This document shows, piece by piece, positions 1-12,340 of a stretch of DNA of 60,000 nucleotides. Under the pieces are notes generated by a model. The model worked only from the letters and a program-made list of their open reading frames with translations, did not search any database and was not told where the DNA came from. This stretch comes from Lineus longissimus (Eukaryota > Nemertea > Pilidiophora > Heteronemertea > Lineidae). The number at the start of each line of letters is the position of its first letter. Within the stretch, counting starts at the first letter, position 1. The position numbers were made by a program, and so were the translations under genes. The stretch lies in the NCBI RefSeq assembly GCF_910592395.1, contig NC_088312.1, forward strand, positions 20,531,292 through 20,591,291, read 5' to 3'.

Positions 1-224
1 TTACATTATACATTGTACCAGCAATGTATTACATTATACATTGTACCAGCAATGTATTACATTATACAGTGTAGCAGCAATATATTACATTATACATTGT
101 ACCAGGAATGTATTACATTATACATTGGACCGGCAATGTATTACATTATACATTGTACCTGCAATGTATTACATTATACATTGTACCAGCAATGTATTAC
201 ATTATACATTTTACCAGCAATGTA
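1..224. repeat. 28-bp minisatellite, 8 tandem units, open at the window edge
   Basis: Eight head-to-tail 28-bp units start at 1, 29, 57, 85, 113, 141, 169 and 197. Each begins TTACATTATACATTGTACCA and ends GCAATGTA. Units 1, 2 and 7 are identical; the others carry one to four substitutions. The array starts at base 1, so it probably continues upstream. The unit length is not a multiple of three, so the open frames that run through it are artefacts of the repeat. After 224 the sequence drifts through a decayed partial unit into unique DNA. Confidence 0.97.
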
Positions 225-3200
225 CATTTATTACCTGCTGATTGTACCATTTCTCGCTTAGGAGGGTTCTTCAAACGTCTATAGATAGCATCAAGCCATT
301 TACGTAGTCTTGAATATACAATGTAAAAACGATTTGCTTTTACTCAATATGTTTCAATCAAAGAAATTTTTAGTTTCTATCTTCTAACGGCCTGTCGGAA
401 TGTAAAACCTTTGAAACTGAGAGATGCCACATGATCAAAACACGTCACATTTCACATGTATTTTCACAGTGTATTGTTAACATACATGTATCATACGCGA
501 ATACAGTATCAAAGCCTTATCTCCTACAATAAAAGTCAGTTACTGAAGGACATAACGCCAATGTTACTGCTGATGCCGATTCTTTACAGCACGTGATTGT
601 CTATATAATAGTATCTATCGATTCAATTTGGTTCCGATGGTGTCCAAACCAAAATATGGTATGGTTGCGCAACACTTTGCAACCGCCCTTGGTTCTTTAC
701 GTCGGTTGAGCAAAATAGTCACGAGAGAATTTAGCAACAACTGTTTAGTATACTTGGCGAAAACAACTACTACATAACTGCAGTTGCGAAATTATCCGAT
801 GTAAATTCATGCTAGCGGAAGATGATTGGACATTATCACTTGCATTCAGTTTAAAGATTATGTTAGTTGATGCAATTAGCAAGTCAATGTAATCGCCACC
901 ATGTAATCGTATTAGCTATACAGCGGTGAATGCATAATATATCAAAGGATTTTGTATAAGTAAACTTAGGCAGCTGATGGGTGCTGGTGTAGTAACAGAA
1001 AACGGCCCACTAGAAAAAGAGTCCAGCCATATCCCGTTCTGACGAATATTGGTATATAGTTCTATTGAGGCCATGACAGTCAATAGCTCAAAGATAAAAG
1101 CGTATAAATCCTTTGCTCTCCGGCCATTATAACCTCTGACATTACAAACTACCACACCGGACCTTAAACAAAGATTGCTTCCTTAGGCAATGTCGTATTT
1201 ATGAGAAGAAAAGCAAGTGCCTTTATGCATTCCAAAGTGAGTCTATAGGCATGAGTCTGGTTGAGTTACACGACGTCGCCGATCAGAGTTTCTCCTATAC
1301 TGTCTTCGTTCGCTGTCAGTGTGATGTCAGCAATGACTATTGATCTAATTGGTCGTCTTGATGTCAGTAACCGAATATGACCTATCACAAGAACCTATCG
1401 GTGCCAGGTTATCTTCGATTTTTTATTATCCAACAATATTTCAACAGAAACATGCCATTAAAAACCGTGAGAGAGCTCTTTAACACTGTGTCTATAATAA
1501 GCAGCCAGACCCATTCGTGAAAGTTGTGATTAGTTGAGGATATGTATGTGCTAATGTGATAATGACAAATCATAATTAACCGAGGGCGTGTTTGTGTAAG
1601 TTGATACTCAGTGATATTCTTTGATCAAACTCAAATCTCATACGGATTACGAAACTGCCTTGTTTTCAAATTGTTCGTCACTAATGCATTGATAAAAGCA
1701 CGTAAAATATATAAGTGTCTTATGCTACTGATCTCTATTTAATCATCGGCTTTGAAATGTTTCTTCAGTGTGTGTCAGTCTGCTGGTATTTACCCTGTTG
1801 ATGAGGTATAGTCAACTAACTATAAGATTACTAGCTAAGGAATCAAGTTTGACAACATTTCAATGTCATCACATTTTTCACCCCCTCAGGCATAAAATCA
1901 TTCAAGGCAAACCTAGCTCCTAAAAAGGACAGTCTTTCCTTTTTAGAGTAGAAGGATGTATTGTTTCTGAGCTACAGGCGCTTAATGTATTCGAAACATT
2001 TCCAAACTTGCCTTGAATAACACGCAAGTTCTGCTTTACGCCGGCAGTGAAAGGTTTTTTGCGCTATAACATTCGGTAAAATCGCAACACTTTGGCGGAA
2101 TTTGCTTTGTCGGATCATTTTTAACTAGATGCATCTGCAGTGGCGGACAGAGGCCAAAAGCATGCTAAAGTCCTTCTTTGATGCCTTCTATAAAAACATC
2201 GTGCATTGAGCAAGTTTCGTGCATGCACGCTATTTCGCCTTTCCCACGGAGTAACTCGATTGATGAGAAGCATCGAGAGTCTCTTCTTTAATTGACCGAG
2301 GTGATGACAACATTACCAACGTTACCAACGCCTTTATGTCATAAAAGGCTCGCGTCATCAAAGAAAAGTTTGAAACGGCAATCGCAAAGAGACAAATTTG
2401 CTAGTGCTGGCAGGGAAATACTTGTCAACGATTTCCAAGATTTGCATCATTTTAAACTGGAGTCTTTGAACTGTCTCCCACTCATCAGCCGCTGGTTGTG
2501 ATTGTATCATAATCCTTAGAGACGTCAAACCACCAGCTCTCAGGGCTTAGTAGAGGAATTTTTATAATTATAGAGTTGTTGTTGTTGGCGTTCTCAATGG
2601 CTCCTTCCCAATTCACCGAAGTTATAGTGAACTTATCCCTGGCATTGTGGTTGTGACTCCTCAGAAGAGCAATTTAAGACGAAAGGAAATTTTAACTGAA
2701 CACCATGGAGTATAGAATATAACGCCATCATTCCCATAAAGGGCGTTAGATACGTTGTTTTTTTATACAGAAATGGCGTTCAGCAGGACCGTGACCTATC
2801 TACAAACAGGATTGTTGACAATCTTAAACTGCAATAAACCGTGCATTTGAAGAGAATCTGCCAATAGGCCTGCCAACATTTACAAGTCATGTCCAAACAT
2901 CGCCTCGCAAGCAGTAGCAAAAGTCATTTCTAAGAGATCAACAGCGCTGGCGGACAATGATGCTACAGGTTTAGCATGGAGGCAGACTGACGTATAAAAA
3001 ATCTCCCTTTTCTGCCCCTGTAAGCGAATCTCCCAGGCGCGTAACAGGCGTGATGAGACATTTCTTTGGCTAACATAATACTCCACTTGGGAAAGGCCGC
3101 CAAGATGATTGAAGCTTTATGGATTAGAGTTTATCTACTTTGTAGGATAAGAAGCTACAAGGACCGATGATAAGGGGGACTAGTTACAAATAGCCTAAGT

Positions 3201-3609
3201 TTAAAATCGATCCCATAATGTGCCGGAAACTGACATAGATGTAAGGAATTCGAATTACACGACTATCTCCTGACAGTTACCTGGCCAAATGGTCTCCCAT
3301 AAATCTGATCGGTTTGAGAATATACAGAACCATCATTACGCTCACCTTGTTGATGTCCATGAAGGCATGATTTCGATATAATGCAAAAGATCTGATGAAG
3401 ATATGACATTGAGTTAGGGATTAGTAAGTAAGCAATATTTATTTATTCTTATCCGGCCTTAACCGTCTTCTGTCTCACGACGCTCTATTCTTAGGCCCCG
3501 TGCCAGTCAAAAGAAAATATTAAATTTGAAGTGGGCGTTTCTTTTGAAATCAAATAGCTTTATCGAAAACGACTTTCAGATTGCTAACTCGTTTGATTTG
3601 CATATTCGT
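225..3609. other. No supported gene; AT-rich unique sequence
   Basis: I see no repeat family, RNA gene or convincing exon in this stretch. The least random-looking open frame is on the minus strand at 2880-3086 (68 codons, no ATG at its listed start). It has no recognisable domain and no clear splice sites. A short direct repeat (ACGTTACCAACG-like) lies near 2315. Confidence 0.5.
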
Positions 3610-4336
3610 CCGGGTTTATATGTATATAAAGGGGCACATTTTTACACCTAACGTGTCACTTTTCACTTGTCAGTAGTGACAAGAAAAACGAGCAAATCAT
3701 TTCCAAAGAGCGGGCTACATTCGATTCAAGGTGCCATATTTTTCGCCCTTCGGTCGTGTCATGTAATATTTTTAAACTCAATGTCGAGTCACTTAACGTG
3801 ACAAAAGTGTCATGTGAAACGTAAAGCATGACAAGTGACAGCGTGAATTCTAAATGAACCCGGTGTGCAAGGGATAGTAGTCCTAGGGCTGATAGTCCGT
3901 GTAACAATAGCCCGCATTGCTAAATGTTTTGGTTAGGGTTAGCGGTGCAATATATCATGCTGCTTAATTGGTCAAATACAATGCTACCGGACTATGACTC
4001 CAGGGGGACTATATCCGCTGTCACACCGGCCAAAGAGCGGGCGACATACCATTCACGATGTCACTTTTCACCCTCCGTCGTGCCATGTCATATTTTCAAG
4101 TCGAAGGCAGTTAAAGCCGAGTTCCTGAAAAGTGACAAGCGAAACGTGAAACGTGATCCATGCTATGAGAACCCGGCCTTTTCAAAGAGCAAACTACATA
4201 CGATTGACGATGTCACGTTTCAACCTCAGGTTGAGTTATGTCATGTTTACAAGCCTAATTCGGTTACCAACATGCTCGTGACACGAGACAAGTACTATCA
4301 ATAGTGACAAGTCACGTAAATCCAATATAAACCCGG
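3610..4336. mobile_element. Foldback/MITE-like element with CCGGGTTTATAT termini and three ~150-bp internal units
   Basis: The left end reads CCGGGTTTATAT and the right end ATATAAACCCGG, so the termini are inverted. Behind both ends lie GTGTCAC/CACTTGTCA-type words. The interior holds three diverged direct units at 3703-3863, 4030-4176 and 4183-4336. Each starts CAAAGAGC and ends AACCCGG, and they share a GTGACAAG..GAAACGTGA core. No clean target-site duplication is visible, so the superfamily is unknown. The 126-codon plus-strand frame at 3924-4304 runs through the units and is probably not a gene. Confidence 0.65.
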
Positions 4337-5348
4337 TCTTATGCGATTCTATTCATTTCGACAATTCGATATGAAAAATACAGCCAGTACATCGTCAAAC
4401 TTTCTGCGTGAATCAAGGCATGGTATCATAATAGTACGTGTAGTTTCAGCTGTATGCCGCAGGGCTTTCGTTCGACCAATTAGGCATAACGCGATGAAGC
4501 GGGAAACACATAGCGTATTATATAGTATACGCCACAAATTGCTGTTTGCGTAGCTGAAACTAAGTATGGCGTTGTTTGATTGATATATACATAAAAATCC
4601 CGTTGCCAAAAAAGTTAATATTTGAATTGCCGGCTTGGGGATGGTTTTTTATTAATTTCATATAAAATGATACACGGTAGAAAAAGGGCAGAATTTGTAA
4701 ATGCAAAACGGATCTCTTAATTTCAGAGTACAGATCGAAAACAGATTGTGAATCCTAAACGAAACGCCCACGTTCCCTGTTATTGTATTCCCTAGTGACC
4801 TGCCATTTATTAATGCTGAATGTAGGGCCAATCATTTATCGATTTTCACTAATTACGAACCTGTATCTTCCATTGATCGAATCGATTCTAAACTCGGATT
4901 ATCGATTAAGATGCGTTATCAATTAACCCGAGGCAATTGACATGCGGGGTGGCTTTCTGAGACAAATTGGCGTAGGCTAGAGGTTGGGGTCGGGTGTTTT
5001 CTTCCTCTCAGTCACTCATTCACAGGTACCTTCTGTACCAATCTCGTCACCCGTTTTAACGCAACACTGGAATGGGCTTTAGACCGATCTAGAGTTGGAA
5101 AAAAAACACGATCGTATTTAAGTCACCGTAATGTATGTATACCCATGAACCGACGATCACCAGCTGCTACAAAAGCGATGCATGTCGACAATGAATTTCT
5201 ACAATGTCTCTCCCCCGCCAAGGGTGGGTCTATAAAAGTGATATTGCAAATAACTTTAATCGGTTATTGTCAGTGGAGTAAATTGAGCGAGTGGAATTTT
5301 CTCATAAACTCTGCGGCTGAGACCTTGAAAACGAAAGCAATTCATTTA
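4337..5348. other. No supported feature
   Basis: AT-rich sequence. Overlapping open frames on both strands around 4341-4609 (70 and 86 codons) have no domain signature or splice context. I see no repeat of other parts of the window. Confidence 0.5.
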
Positions 5349-5509
5349 GGCCGGGTCTATTTGGCAAGCCGCTCGCCGAACAGGCATCTTTTTTTGTCCT
5401 GTTTGGAGAGCCGCTTGCCAAACAGCACTAAAAAGCCACCCTGTTCGGCAAGCCGGGCTTGCCAAACAGGGCAAAAATACTACCCTCTTTGGCGAGCCGG
5501 AGAGGTTAC
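5349..5509. repeat. Fam-C dispersed repeat, copy 1
   Basis: This 161-bp GC-rich block is almost identical to 9375-9534. It starts GGCCGGGTCTATTTGGCAAG and ends near GGCGAGCCGGAGAGG. Internally it repeats a TTTGGC(A/G)AGCCG word in both orientations (GCTCGCC / GGCGAGC), giving it a partly palindromic layout with terminal inversions of about 16 bp. It is probably a non-autonomous mobile repeat. No transposase, poly-A tail or TSD is seen. Confidence 0.9.
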
Positions 5510-8500
5510 AACATGTTGGCCAATCAGAGAGCAGTGACGTCATATTCGAATTTATATGCGCATATTTAACAATGGCCGACTTCCCGCTCTCGATTCAATT
5601 TCTGTTACTAAACTCGGGTTTTGGTCAATAATCCATGAAGAAGCATGTACATGTACATGACTGTATGGATTTACAAAAAATGTCGTCGTGGTCTTCGTTT
5701 CCCGAGTCGACGAGGTCACACACTGAGACTGAAGGAATAGGCGATACACGCATTACGTAAACGGGTTTTTCGCGCAATACATTTAAGGGCATACGTACGC
5801 CTTTCGTATTCGTTTTATTTTGTTGTGGTTCAGGTGAATTAGAAGTAAACCAAGCGCAGTTATTTTGCACGCTAATTCGCGAAACTTGGCATCTATTGTA
5901 TTTTAAATCAATCTACAAAACGGCATCTGAAATTTATTAGTATTTCAAGGCCAATCTTTTTTTAACGGAGTAGGCCTTTCAACGATGCTTTTAGCATTAT
6001 TTAATATTCTCGATTTTATTCAAGTCAGTAAATGCCGAGTCGATATCTGAAGAAAGAAATTGTATTGTTTTCCTTTTGGATGAGCAATGAGTTTTATCAA
6101 AAATAGCAACGAGAGAAATTTGAAAGGCAATATAACCTTGTTTCGTAAATTATTGACAAATTGATAGAAAAGTTTTCATTGCCAATAATCATTTGAACAT
6201 TTTTAATATGTTACCTCCCACTCCATCATCTTTGAAAAAATTATATTATTTGATAAATCCACTAAATTAGCCTTAGCTTAATGGAAAAAAAATGGATGAG
6301 AATTATTTTTAAAAGGGCGCAGAAAGTAGGTTCAAGGTAGTCGGTAAATTAATTTTTTGGGTACGTGTGACAACGTCACGACGACAATACGAATGCCTGG
6401 TACTAGACATTAAGGAGAGTCTGATTTGTATACTTCGATCCCAGAGACCATTTCGGGCCGTATTTGACTTGCCCACATTCCCCTGCCCTTGTCCAATTCT
6501 TGACACAAGGGAAGCCGTTCGTATTTAGTGGTGGCTCAGTAAAATAGAAGTGCTCAGCAGTTATACACAATATCCTGGTGAAACTCTCATGCAGGCAAAT
6601 TTGCTTCAACTTGGTATCTAAAGCCCTTGTATAGCTGACTACACAGCAGCTATGATGAAAATTCAGTGCGTATTTACGAAATTGGAAATTTTCATATTCA
6701 ATTACAAATTTCAAATTTTTTTAACAAACTTCGTGGACCTTTAAACATATGGATTGACTTTTTTAGACCGTTATAGCAGAGTGCAGTGTCAATCAATGAA
6801 TTAAATTACAACATTGAAAATAGAACGTTGAGATAATGCTACATTTCAGCGATTTAATTGGTACATTTCGCGATAATAGTCCGATATCGTAGATCGTGCT
6901 GCGGTGTTGATTTCATGCTGTCGCGAATGTTGAAATCAAAAGTAATTGCAGTGCGAGAGTATTGATAGAAATGGGTTTTTCACGGTCGTTCACTGTCTTC
7001 CTTTGCCTCTGGCTGTTAAATTATACACTGCAGTAAAAAGCAGGTTATAACAAGTCAATATCAAATTGATGTATTTAAATGACGGTTACGTTGGTGTTTC
7101 ATTTCACTTACATCGCTATCCCCCATTTCATTGCATTCTCCAGCATATTTCAATCATTACTCGAATAACTTACATCACGTCGTTATCTGCAGAACGATTT
7201 CATTTCTCTGAAATACCCTTTGAATGCATAAACAATTTCGATTTTATTGACAAATTGAGGAATCAATTCGAATAGATTAACATATACGGTCAGTTTGAGG
7301 GAGGTTGAGTTCACTGACTTGTCACAGATCCTGTAGCGCATACATCAGATAAAACTCTGTAGAAAGATGACGAGGTTTTTTTTCCCACTTATACGAGCTG
7401 ACACTCAATTTCGTAGGGAACGTATCAGAACGAAAAGTCCAGCTGATCAAAACGGCTGCACTGACTCCTTGTCGGAAATGGGTCGGGGAGTTGGTGGATT
7501 GGGAACGAGAACCATTCTCGACTGAGCGGTTCTCGGACGGGACAGCGAAAAATCTCTATTAACTATTCACACGAATCAAATCCATGGTCAATTTCGTTTC
7601 AGCAGCATTTGCTCATAAAAACAATTCTACATGCTATGTAATTTAGTGCACTAAGCTTCATGCGAATAACAACCGAAACAACAGGCTGATATGATTATAT
7701 GGTCTCGATAATCCTAATCTCCTCGCCACCATCACGTGTTGTACACAGATTACCTTTGTCACACTCTCTGATATTGTTGAAGTTGTGGCCGATCCTACTC
7801 AATATTCCATATAAAACAAATCCATTATTTTTGTACCGCGAAGGACTCGAGTTGTTGTGCTTTTCAGGCTAGCACTACATGTTTATAGGACCAGTGGCGA
7901 TCTTAGGGGTTTATTATCAAGCTGTCGGCTGCCCAGTCACCTTCCATTCTGCAGTAGTAATTCCCATCTTCAAAATCTGCCTAAAAGATTAAGCTGTTCC
8001 GATCCTATCCCGACTGGAACTTCCGTGCGGGGGTAATTTTTGTGGGGGGTCGATGCTTTGATGACGCGCAGAGCGGGGCGAGAATCCTCACCGTGATGTC
8101 AGCGTGAAGAACCCGCTTTTACGACGACAAAGAAATACTAGTAAGCGGCCGGACGAGGTAAGGCTCGACGTCAGGGGCACTCGACCTTTCCCGTGCCAGG
8201 CGATGTGAGCGCTAAGCATAATGAATAATGCATTTTTCTACTATCTGAGAGTTTAAATGAAATTCGGGATCACCAGCTTTGTGAATGCGGAGCATACAGC
8301 ATACACATCTGAACGCTTTGGTCCTCTTTTCCTGTCTAGTGTATTCACCAAACAACACAGCTCTGTTGGACACACATGAGTAATGATAACATACAAGCCG
8401 ATTACCAACTACTCAACTAAATACTACCAATGAATAAAACCATACAATACAATACAATAGGTGGACTATTAGGTCACTAAGTTCCTTTATTTCATGGTCG

Positions 8501-8576
8501 GTGGGCTCCGACGCATAGTAACTGTTGCATGCAACATGCAGACGAATCTTCACTAAAAACACCTAGGCTCTGCATG
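5510..8576. other. No supported gene; one 38-bp dispersed match and a CpG-rich patch
   Basis: Mostly AT-rich unique sequence. A 38-bp segment at 7233-7270 matches the minus strand of 26771-26808 at about 34 of 38 positions. The part from about 7985 to 8215 is much richer in G+C and CpG than its surroundings and has GAG|GTAAGG at 8153-8160 (+), which could be a splice donor. On the minus strand an acceptor-like CTTTTAG precedes a short open segment containing a GNYYC motif near 7945. None of this is enough to call a gene. Confidence 0.4.
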
Positions 8577-8584
8577 CATACTTA

Positions 8585-8857
8585 GGCTGAAAGGGTGGAT
8601 GTCCTTTAGGCCTAAACGCGTTTTTTTTCTGTTTATCTGCTCTTTTTATTTCGAGCACTGCTAATGCCGCAAGTACCAGGGCGCGAGATAAAACGAGATT
8701 GAAAGAAACGTCGTCCCTAAGATCCATAAGCCAGGCAAAAAGAAGCTGGGTGCTATTTGTCTAGTGTAATGGCACCCAGGGTGCTTATTGTCCGACAGTC
8801 GATCTCGAACCTGGGTACCATTTGTCGGCACCCAGGACGACATCCACCCTTTCAGCC
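8585..8857. mobile_element. Non-autonomous DNA transposon with 19-bp TIRs and a 7-8 bp target duplication
   Basis: The left end GGCTGAAAGGGTGGATGTC (8585) is mirrored by GACATCCACCCTTTCAGCC at the right. CATACTTA lies just outside the left end (8577-8584), and the same eight bases occur at 8857-8864 on the right. The last C is shared with the TIR, so the TSD is 7 or 8 bp. Inside, a CCTGGGTGCC/GGCACCCAGG word recurs in both orientations between 8745 and 8845. No transposase remains. The TSD length would fit hAT- or P-like families, but the termini do not identify one. Confidence 0.85.
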
Positions 8858-8864
8858 ATACTTA

Positions 8865-9374
8865 GGACTAATGTTACTATATCAAAAACGGCATTTTCGA
8901 CAAGAAGTGCACCAGACAGAGAAATCCACATTCATCCTGCTCCACATATCACCGATCTGCCACATTGTTACCTCATCGCCGTTTTACCTGATAACCTCAA
9001 AAGGTTATAACGTGATAAGATAAAAAAGACAAGTCCCATTATCTGGGGACGTGACCCTTTAGCCATTTCCTTTCACTTGTCACACACTCACCAAAACTGA
9101 TCTAAGGCGCGCAATGAATCGGACGCTGAGCGCTTTTTATCATGTCTGTTCTCTTTGAAGCAAGGAGCTAACAGTGCTTATTGTTTATACTCCAGTACCC
9201 AGCCTTGGGAGAATGCATCATGTTAGTATAAACGGATGAACCTATACATTCGACTGGTATCGAGTGAAATGAAGGCTTCCTGTTATACACTGGGCGACGT
9301 GAAATATGGTGAAAGCTTTTATGAAAATTTCGTGTATAATGTAAATTCGTCCTTTTTGTGAAGTAAAGCATTTT
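8865..9374. other. No supported feature
   Basis: Unique sequence between two mobile repeats. Two overlapping plus-strand frames that begin inside the upstream element run to about 9023 and have no coding signature. AGTAAAG just before the next repeat is mirrored by CTTTACT just after it (see 9375-9534). Confidence 0.5.
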
Positions 9375-9534
9375 GGCCGGGTCTATTTGGCAAGCCGCTC
9401 GCCGAACAGGCATCTTTTTATGACCTGTTTGGAGAGCCGCTTGCCAAACAGCACTAAAAAGCCACCCTGTTCGGCCAGCCGGGCTTGCCAAACAGGTTAA
9501 AAATCTACCCTGTTTGGCGAGCTGGAGACTTTAC
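9375..9534. repeat. Fam-C dispersed repeat, copy 2
   Basis: Nearly identical to 5349-5509 in the same orientation: the same start (GGCCGGGTCTATTTGGCAAG), internal inverted words and end. Differences are a few substitutions and a short indel. Here the flanks add an inverted pair, AGTAAAG before and CTTTACT after, which the other copy lacks. The two copies lie only 4 kb apart, so they could be two insertions or a local segmental copy. The minus-strand open frame crossing this block occurs because the repeat happens to be open in that frame. Confidence 0.9.
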
Positions 9535-9608
9535 TTTAATATTAATGAGTTCGGCTCTCCATTCAGGACAAGAAAAAGTCGCTGTTTGGTAAGCCGGTGT
9601 AGAAGTTT

Positions 9609-9757
9609 AAAATGTCCTAGGATAAAATGTCCGGGAACAAAGGATTCTATTATGCGCTTCAATCTCTGAGCTATTGACCGTCAGGGTCTCTATAGAACCA
9701 TATTGCAGAATACAATAGGGCCGGACACTTTTTCCAGGGGGGACATTTTTTACTTTT
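9609..9757. mobile_element. Fam-B MITE, copy 1 (AAAATGTCC ... GGACATTTT)
   Basis: AAAATGTCC occurs at 9609 and again at 9624 (AAAATGTCCGGGAACAAAGG). The block ends CCAGGGGGGACATTTTTTACT, so the termini are inverted. The middle (TATGCGCTTCAATC ... CAGAATACAAT) is shared with 54333-54464. It is a short non-autonomous DNA element by its architecture. No clear TSD is visible. Confidence 0.75.
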
Positions 9758-11523
9758 ACACCGGTCTTGCCAAGTAGTCACTTCCAAAGCATTTTATACC
9801 TATCTCTACTCATAACAAACCCATGTGTATCAATTCTTGTCATCACCTGGTACATGAACGTATCTGTGATGACTTGATTGATTCAAATATTGACATTCTT
9901 CAACATTGGAATGACGGAAGCCTTTTTTAGATTCCATCAATTCGCCCTATATGACCTAGGTTGCCAACAAGTAGGTCACATTGAAATTCGTATTGTTGAT
10001 ATGGGAAAAAAACATTGCCCTTAGTTATTTCAATGTAACATAAGAACCCATTTTATTCACAGTATTGTTTCACAAAAGTTTATTGAGTGGCTATCATTAT
10101 CATATATTCAGAACTTATGATAGCAATCGTAGTTGATATGTCAATACTGTCGATTTTATTAGCTCCGATCCGGTGCTTTGTTTCGTGGTTCGATAACCGA
10201 ATTGATCAATCATTGGAATAAGTGATGAAAAGGAAGTGGGGAGGGAAAATGGCAGATGGCGAATCGTCCTATTGTCGGATATATAGCCATGGTTACTATT
10301 CGAAGAAACTGGTGAAGAATAATACGTATCGTTTTGTATTTTTAATGGTAATGGATAGACGAGGACATGAATGTGTCTTCGTAAGCTGGATTAATGGACG
10401 ATCGTGAAAAGGCAAAGAGCACGGTCCCCGTGTCTCAGCTGTCCGAAAATAGATATTCCTGAAAATGGTACCGTTCTTGAAATTAGAGTTCCAATATTGT
10501 AAATATGAATAAAAGAAGATTATGTATAAGTTTGTATTAGATTCTGGATATCAGAGTTGGTAATACTCCTCTGGTGTCGGTTTAGAATACCATGCCTTTG
10601 ACGCCGAATGACATTTCGAAAGCTCAAAACTTCATTATGACTTGCATGTTGGCTCTCATTTTAAACCTCCCCTGTTTAACCAGGGATATTGCCGAGAAAA
10701 CCCATTTGATTTCATGAAATCTTTTACATGATAACTTAATTTCGAACCTTAAACATTGCTAAAAGCCCTTGTTTAAACATGATAAACGGAGATATTGTCA
10801 AAGTTAACAATTTGTTTTTTAAGCGAACTATCATCAAGCGGTTATAATGAAATCATTTCAGGTTCTATTCGCCACCTGCCTCTGCGATCAGAGCACGTGC
10901 CTGCAAGAGAACTAACATTTACCTAATAGATTTCGACAAATAGACATAACGCCTACATTGGCAACAAGAATGGTACATTCAGAAATGAAAACTAGAAATT
11001 AGTCGCGAGTTTAATAATTCAGATTAAGCACTTGGTCCACGAAACGCGTGACAACTATTTGAACACGATAACCATTTTCTCTCGATAAAATGAATTTATT
11101 TGACATGAAATAATTAGTTGATCTCACTTGGGTATTGTGTTGGTCTGATTGTAAAAGTGGGGTGTTTTTGTTGGCTAAACAATCTCACTAGGATCATTCA
11201 AATATAAATGAGAGGTGGTAATTAAGGAAATTTATTATGAATAGCCTTAAGCGATTATAATAGTTTTAGCCAATGAAACTACGAGGCGATTACGCCAGAT
11301 CTGTAAAGCATTATGTTTTCCCTTTCCTTGGTCGATGTTATCAAGATTTAAACGGATGACCATTCATAACTCATCGTTCAGAGCTCTTCTAAAGGGTGCT
11401 AGAGCCAAAGGCGCTTTAGTAAAGATGTATATCTACTAACCGTGTTGTACCATGTCTATACACATTCACGACCGAGATTAGGCAATTTACCAAGCGTGTT
11501 TACCGTCTGTTCCTAACCATTGA
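9758..11523. other. No confident gene; one small coding-like frame at 10222-10407
   Basis: AT-rich unique sequence. A plus-strand frame at 10222-10407 contains MADGESSYCRIYSHGYYSKK from an inner ATG at about 10249. It crosses a possible splice donor (GTGTCTTC|GTAAGC) near 10381. Composition and the donor are mildly suggestive of an exon, but no domain or acceptor supports it. Confidence 0.35.
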
Positions 11524-11817
11524 CTAAACCGACCTCAGGATATTCCACTCATGTGGTTTAGGCCCGGGAGCAAAGAGAAGCTGTTGATATTTGAACTTGG
11601 AAAGATTGACGGCCCTGAGGAGAAGTCCCCAAATGGCTGTCTGAATTTGCAATGCTTTAAAAGGTTTGTAGTTAGCGCGTGCTGTAGACACGATATATAC
11701 ATGCTTCCCGAAATTGGTGGCTTGCATTGGAACTTACTTTTTCCCCCCTTGTCCGTCATTAAAGGCATTCAAGTGTGTTGGTCAACCATGACTATCTCCT
11801 TTGTCCCTCCACCATAA
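11524..11817. other. Segment open on both strands, unidentified
   Basis: The plus strand is open from ATG 11551 to 11817 (88 codons, starting MWFRPGSKEKLLIFELGKID). Two overlapping minus-strand frames cover 11524-11768. The block is less AT-rich than its flanks. Opposed open frames are typical of compositional openness or of a decayed mobile element, so I do not choose a strand. No family is recognised. Confidence 0.25.
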
Positions 11818-11981
11818 GGCCTAGTTTCCCCTTATGACATCACTATTTCGGACACTCAGCGCCCCATTTCTGGAAAGGTGTATAAAGTGGATTTATTCCT
11901 GTCTTCTGGTTTGAGGAATTAATACCGAGCTGGCGGTCATTGGTTGTATAATCAAGACCGCTCGGGTAAACCGAAAATGCA

Positions 11982-12018
11982 GTCCAAAACCCGAGGCGCT
12001 TCGCCGAGGGTTTTGGAC
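11982..12018. repeat. Strong hairpin, TCCAAAACCC / GGGTTTTGGA
   Basis: Inverted arms GTCCAAAACCC and GGGTTTTGGAC enclose an inner GGCG...CGCC pair with a CTT apex, so nearly the whole 37 bp can fold. The apical word CGAGGC..TTCGCCGAG resembles the apex of the 25676-25815 palindrome (CGAGGCTTTGCGAG). Its role is unknown; it may be a structural part of the surrounding module. Confidence 0.85.
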
Positions 12019-12060
12019 GTAATTAAATACGATTTGAAAGGTATATATGTTCCGTTTTCG

Positions 12061-12279
12061 TCAAAGAATGATCCAGCCTGGTGTCCGGAACTCCGCCATA
12101 TTGTTGCTTGTGAAGATGACGTCACGCAGCAAGGGAATTCCCAGCTCAATTTCTACCATTTCCTCGTCTTTGACCTCTTCTGAATCCTGACTGACGACCT
12201 CAAAAGAGTCCTCGGGTATCCTCCCTACTTCACAAATCCCAATATCGGGGAATACTTCAAAATCTCGTGTTCTTGACAT
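12061..12279 (-). CDS. Small acidic ORF, unknown (72 aa)
   Basis: The frame runs from ATG at 12279 to a stop at 12061. The protein starts MSRTRDFEVFPDIG and is rich in E and D around residues 23-45 (DSFEVVSQDSEEVKDEEM). It ends with NNMAEFRTPGWIIL. It has no transmembrane segment or zinc motif. A second in-frame ATG lies in an ATATGGCGGAG context, and TGACGTCA lies inside the ORF at 12117-12124. Upstream on the same strand are TATAAAA (12341-12347) and CCAAT (12363-12367), spaced as in a promoter. I recognise no family. It could be the product of the palindrome-flanked cassette, the first exon of a spliced gene, or a chance frame. Confidence 0.3.
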   Translation of the reverse strand: MSRTRDFEVFPDIGICEVGRIPEDSFEVVSQDSEEVKDEEMVEIELGIPLLRDVIFTSNNMAEFRTPGWIIL

Positions 12280-12340
12280 TGTTTTGTGGGGCTGAGTCGT
12301 TGCTTCTTGGTGAAAATAATTCGTCTGCTAAAATTCAGAA

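Noticed and set aside
13-261. Two overlapping ~70-80 codon open frames at the window start
   Set aside because: They are translations of the 28-bp minisatellite in different frames.
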